DNA from: CAYWXK01 sp964462515
GTDB taxonomy: Bacteria > Planctomycetota > Phycisphaerae > Sedimentisphaerales > Anaerobacaceae
Assembly: GCA_964462515.1 (NCBI GenBank)
Contig: CAYWXK010000091.1
Location: forward strand, 1-7,776
Direction: 5' to 3'
DNA: 7,776 nt
How positions within the stretch are numbered: the first letter of the stretch is position 1; every line of letters starts with the position of its first letter. The translations under genes were made by a program, and so were the position numbers. Positions 5,273-7,776 of the stretch are shown here, piece after piece. The notes beneath the pieces were generated by a model. It made no database searches. It was not told the origin of the DNA and was given only the letters and a program-made list of their open reading frames with translations.

Positions 5273-6625
5273 ATGTCGGTAAAGATAAAAAGACAACTTG
5301 AAAGAGACCAGCAGATTTATCAGTTGACCACTGTGGCGGCAGGGGATTTTTCCCTTCAGGAAGTGCTTGATAAGCTGGCTGAGGCAGCAGTGAAAATAAC
5401 GGGCGTCAAGGCCTGCTCGATTCGGCTGCTGGATGAACAGACCGGCGACTTGAAGATGCGAAGCACGTACGGACTTAGTGAGGAATACTTCAATAAAGGG
5501 GTAGTTACCAAGGATGACCCTGTGATTAAAGCTGCTTTTGCCGGCGAGGCAGTGGTTGTGGATGATATGCGGGTTGATGACAGGGTAAGATTCAAAGAAG
5601 CCACCATCAAGGAAGGCCTTGTCAGTCAGCTGACCGTTGCGATGAAATTTCGGCGTAAGCCGATTGGGGTGCTTCGGCTGTATAGTCCCAGGCCCAAGCA
5701 TTTTGACAAAAGCGACATCAGGGTCGCTCGGGCAGTCGCCTCACAGTGTGCAGTGGCGATAACCAACGCCAAACTCTATTCAAGGGCCGTTGAAGGAGCA
5801 AGGGTGGCAGAGCAGGTCCGACTGGCCGGGCTTATCCAGCGAAAAATGATTCCTGAGACCGCTCCTGGGATAAACGGCCTGGATATAGCAGGTACATACA
5901 TTCCCTGCTTTGAGGTAGGCGGTGACTTTTACGATTTTCTCAAGGTAAGCGATGATTGCATTGTGGTGGCGGTCGCCGACGTGATGGGTAAAGGCATTCC
6001 TGCTGCGCTTATGATGAGCTGCTTTAGAAGCGCACTTCGGGCTTATGCGGATACCGATGCCGGCAGCAAGTTCCATCAGTTTCTCGTGCATTCCAGGCGG
6101 GATATTTTACAGGGCTACGCAGATACCGAAGCCGGCAGTAAGGCCTTAACGAGCATCATCGATAAACTAAACAGAATGGCGTATAGTCAGTATGGCGGCG
6201 TGGAGTTTATCACATTGTTTTATGCAATTATTGACGCTAAGGAAAAGACTATAACCTATTGCAACTGCGGCCACGAGCCGACCGTGTTAATAAGAGACGG
6301 CAAGACAAGTGACCTGACAAAAGGCGGCCTTGTGCTTGGAGTTGACCCGCAGGAGGAATATGAGATTGAGACCGTTCAGCTGCTGGATGGCGACTGCCTT
6401 TTGTTCTACACCGATGGCCTGATTGACGCAGCAAATTTTAATGGCCAACTCTGGGGCAGAGAAAAGATGCTGGATGCCGCAAGGAAATTCGCTGCCGGCA
6501 CTGCTGAGCAGGTGGTCAAAAATGTCCTCGTTTACAGGAGACGGTTCGTAGGACTCGCTGAGCAGATAGATGATACAAGCATCGTTGTTGTCAAGGTCGA
6601 TAGTAAGATAAAAGTGAAAGGTTAA
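5273..6625 (+). CDS. GAF domain-PP2C (SpoIIE/RsbU-type) serine phosphatase
   Basis: 450 aa, no signal peptide or membrane segment. Residues about 25-170 form a GAF sensor domain (VLDKLAEAAVKITG near 31-44, then the IGVLRLYS strand at 131-138), followed by a helical linker (about 170-200) with the LAGLIQRKMIPE motif typical of RsbU-like proteins. Residues about 205-445 are the SpoIIE/PPM phosphatase: GGDFYD (216-221), VADVMGKG (234-241), NCGHEP (331-336), FYTDG (378-382) and DDTSIVV (433-439). Asp218, Asp236, Asp381 and Asp434 are the likely metal ligands, so the catalytic set appears complete. The family dephosphorylates phosphoserine on anti-sigma-factor antagonists; no partner is encoded here. 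Residues 257-266 and 281-290 are near-copies (YADTDAGSK/YADTEAGSK), suggesting a 24-residue segmental duplication. The start lacks a clear Shine-Dalgarno. Confidence 0.9.
   Translation: MSVKIKRQLERDQQIYQLTTVAAGDFSLQEVLDKLAEAAVKITGVKACSIRLLDEQTGDLKMRSTYGLSEEYFNKGVVTKDDPVIKAAFAGEAVVVDDMRVDDRVRFKEATIKEGLVSQLTVAMKFRRKPIGVLRLYSPRPKHFDKSDIRVARAVASQCAVAITNAKLYSRAVEGARVAEQVRLAGLIQRKMIPETAPGINGLDIAGTYIPCFEVGGDFYDFLKVSDDCIVVAVADVMGKGIPAALMMSCFRSALRAYADTDAGSKFHQFLVHSRRDILQGYADTEAGSKALTSIIDKLNRMAYSQYGGVEFITLFYAIIDAKEKTITYCNCGHEPTVLIRDGKTSDLTKGGLVLGVDPQEEYEIETVQLLDGDCLLFYTDGLIDAANFNGQLWGREKMLDAARKFAAGTAEQVVKNVLVYRRRFVGLAEQIDDTSIVVVKVDSKIKVKG
6041..6142 (+). repeat. In-frame imperfect direct repeat inside the PP2C domain
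   Basis: Bases 6041-6070 and 6113-6142 align over 30 nt with scattered, mostly synonymous differences and encode AYADTDAGSK and GYADTEAGSK. The offset is 72 nt, exactly 24 codons, so the frame is kept. It lies between the VADVMGKG motif and the LNRM helix, where many relatives are shorter; that length comparison comes from memory of the family. Confidence 0.6.
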
Positions 6626-6640
6626 TCCGCCATCGGCGGA
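6626..6640. repeat. Perfect hairpin TCCGCC-ATC-GGCGGA after the phosphatase stop codon
   Basis: TCCGCC (6626-6631) and GGCGGA (6635-6640) pair perfectly around an ATC loop, starting at the base after the TAA. It is followed by an A-rich rather than a T-rich run, so it is not a canonical plus-strand terminator. It could stabilise the 3' end or be a dispersed palindrome. Confidence 0.5.
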
Positions 6641-6668
6641 TAAAAAGGCAAAAGTAAAAAATACTGGT

Positions 6669-6729
6669 TGCACAAGAACATAAGTGCACAAGGGACGAGA
6701 CACGGGCGACGAGCAACAAGCGACGAGTT
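6669..6729 (+). repeat. Degenerate short tandem repeats upstream of cmk
   Basis: TGCACAAG occurs at 6669-6676 and 6685-6692. Then a 14-bp period begins: GGACGAG at 6693, CGACGAG at 6707 and CGACGAG at 6721, separated by related ACACGGG and CAACAAG blocks. The array runs almost into the cmk start codon, and its last unit occupies the place of the ribosome binding site. Confidence 0.6.
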
Positions 6730-6732
6730 GAG

Positions 6733-7416
6733 ATGGCTGATTTGGTTATAACAATTGATGGCCCTGCGGCCAGCGGCAAAAGCACAATAGCCCGCCTGGT
6801 AGCACAAAAGCTGGGGGCAAGCTTTCTCGATACGGGTGCGATGTATCGAGCGGTAACGTTAGCTGCGATTAAAGCGGGCGTAGATTTGAGAGACCAAAAG
6901 CAGCTTCTCGATATTCTAAAAGAAAGTGAATTTGACTTTTCTGTCACAAATGGTTCGATGAAAGTTTGCGTTGACGGAGCTGACGTTACCGACCAGATAC
7001 GCAATCCTGAGGTTACCGCTAAGGCCCGCCATATTGCCTCAGCGACACAGGTAAGGAAAAAACTTGTTCAAATGCAGAGGCAATTTGCCGCCAAAGAAAA
7101 GAAAATTGTAACCGAAGGAAGAGACCAGGGGACAGTGGCTTTTAGCGATGCCGATATAAAGTTCTATCTGACCGCTTGTCTCGCTGAGCGAGCCAGAAGA
7201 AGACAGGCTGAGCTGCAAGCGCAAGGTAGTAATGAAAGTCTTGAGGAAATCCAAAAGGCCATCAAAGAGCGTGATAAAAGCGATGAGAACAGAACCGTTG
7301 GGCCTTTGAAAATTGCCAGAGATGCAATTATTATCGATACCACAAATTCGAGTATAGAACAAGTCGTGGAAAAAGTTCTGGGCTTCGTGAAAGAAAAATG
7401 CTCGGAAAAAAAATAA
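6733..7416 (+). CDS. cmk: Cytidylate kinase
   Basis: 227 aa, the normal bacterial length. The cytosolic enzyme transfers phosphate from ATP to CMP or dCMP (EC 2.7.4.25) for nucleotide and phospholipid-precursor synthesis. Visible motifs: P-loop GPAASGKST (10-18), LDTGAMYRA (32-40) for CMP contact, DGADVTDQIRNPEV (81-94) of the CMP-binding insert, TEGRDQGTVAF (127-137) with Arg130-Asp131, the lid RDKSDENR (180-187), and GPLKIARDAIIIDTT (190-204). The Gln in GRDQG replaces the usual Ile or Met, a mild variation. The start at 6733 is fixed by the canonical N-terminus; no clear Shine-Dalgarno precedes it, only a GACGAG repeat unit and GAG. The gene overlaps the downstream acyltransferase start by 19 bp, a common cmk-plsC arrangement that implies translational coupling. 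Confidence 0.96.
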   Translation: MADLVITIDGPAASGKSTIARLVAQKLGASFLDTGAMYRAVTLAAIKAGVDLRDQKQLLDILKESEFDFSVTNGSMKVCVDGADVTDQIRNPEVTAKARHIASATQVRKKLVQMQRQFAAKEKKIVTEGRDQGTVAFSDADIKFYLTACLAERARRRQAELQAQGSNESLEEIQKAIKERDKSDENRTVGPLKIARDAIIIDTTNSSIEQVVEKVLGFVKEKCSEKK

Positions 7417-7776
7417 GAGCAATATGGTATTGGATTTGCCGCTGGTTTTGCAGGGTTTGGTGCCTTGTGCTTTTTCGTTTTCGCGCTTATGGCACAGAAA
7501 ACGTCCCTGATAAAGGGGGGTTTCTATTAGTCAGTAACCACCAGAGCTACCTTGACCCGGTCCTTTGCGGGGTTGCCTTGAAAAGGCAGTTGTGTTTTCT
7601 TGCTCGCGAAACGCTTTTTGGGAACTGGTTTTTCAGGTGGCTGACTTTTTCGCTGAACGCAATACCGCTAAGGCCGGGCGAAGCGGATTTGGCTGCGGTC
7701 AAAAAAGTTATAGCTGAACTCAAAAATGGCTGGGGGGTCTGCCTTTATCCGGAAGGCACGCGGACAAGCGATGGAA
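7398..7776 (+). CDS. plsC: 1-acyl-sn-glycerol-3-phosphate acyltransferase (PlsC family), 3' end outside the window
   Basis: The frame opens at ATG 7398, inside the end of cmk, and runs open to the window edge (126 codons seen; relatives are about 190-250 aa). The start MLGKKIRAIWYWICRW leads into an amphipathic or membrane-associated helix (about residues 6-27), then the acyltransferase motifs: NHQSYLDP with His48 and Asp53 (the HX4D catalytic pair), a conserved segment around GNWFFRW (74-80), NAIPLRPGE (85-93), and YPEGTRTSDG (117-126), the glycerol-phosphate-binding motif. The family acylates lysophosphatidic acid to phosphatidic acid at the inner membrane. A weak GAAAG at 7389-7393 is the only Shine-Dalgarno candidate, consistent with coupling to cmk translation. 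The exact acceptor cannot be told from a partial sequence, as PlsC-like paralogues are common. Confidence 0.9.
   Translation, partial: MLGKKIRAIWYWICRWFCRVWCLVLFRFRAYGTENVPDKGGFLLVSNHQSYLDPVLCGVALKRQLCFLARETLFGNWFFRWLTFSLNAIPLRPGEADLAAVKKVIAELKNGWGVCLYPEGTRTSDG

Noticed and set aside
5255..5701. Minus-strand 148-aa open frame
   Set aside because: It is the antisense of the well-supported GAF domain and shows no recognisable motif.
6591..7004. Minus-strand 137-aa open frame over the cmk start
   Set aside because: It is antisense to the P-loop and CMP-binding motifs of cmk, with low-complexity composition and no domain match.
1..7776. CRISPR array, tRNA, rRNA or known riboswitch
   Set aside because: No regularly spaced identical repeats with unique spacers and no recognisable tRNA, rRNA or riboswitch core were seen on either strand by eye.

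Overview
The window looks like a contig scaffold from a metagenome-assembled bacterial genome: there is a run of exactly 100 N, base composition is mostly near 50% GC, and the neighbouring genes have little obvious functional connection. The style of the large secreted hydrolase (a beta-lactamase-like serine hydrolase joined to a DUF4038/collagenase-like glycosidase module), the GAF-SpoIIE phosphatase, the weak Shine-Dalgarno use and the many small palindromes suggest a planctomycete, possibly Phycisphaerae-like. That placement is inference and of low to moderate confidence.

Layout. Positions 1-551 hold an AT-richer block with the C-terminal, nuclease-type half of a DUF262/DUF1524 (GmrSD-like) protein whose N-terminal half is absent. 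Positions 552-742 carry no gene but contain small palindromes. Positions 743-4784 hold three same-strand genes, probably co-transcribed at least in part: a 777-aa secreted two-domain hydrolase, a 331-aa polytopic membrane protein, and a 160-aa conserved cytosolic protein with a TTCPKCAK motif. The last gene is cut by the N gap, but the 55 bases on either side of the gap are identical. Collapsing them restores one intact reading frame, so the gap is an assembly artefact. A convergent acylphosphatase gene (4824-5114, minus) is separated from a plus-strand GAF-PP2C phosphatase (5273-6625) by a divergent intergenic region containing two overlapping hairpins and two TATAAT hexamers. After a repeat-rich 107-bp spacer come cmk (6733-7416) and the overlapping start of a plsC-type acyltransferase that runs off the window.

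The most striking observation is inside the large hydrolase gene. A 75-bp, in-frame palindromic insertion (13-bp perfect terminal inverted repeats, flanked by a 6-bp GCAAAC direct repeat) adds 25 residues to the glycosidase module without breaking the frame. It resembles in principle the Rickettsia palindromic elements or a tiny MITE. A second gene, the PP2C phosphatase, also carries an apparent in-frame 72-bp segmental duplication. Housekeeping roles visible here are CMP/dCMP phosphorylation (Cmk), phospholipid acylation (PlsC), acyl phosphate hydrolysis (AcyP) and phosphatase signalling. The secreted hydrolase points to carbohydrate or ester degradation.
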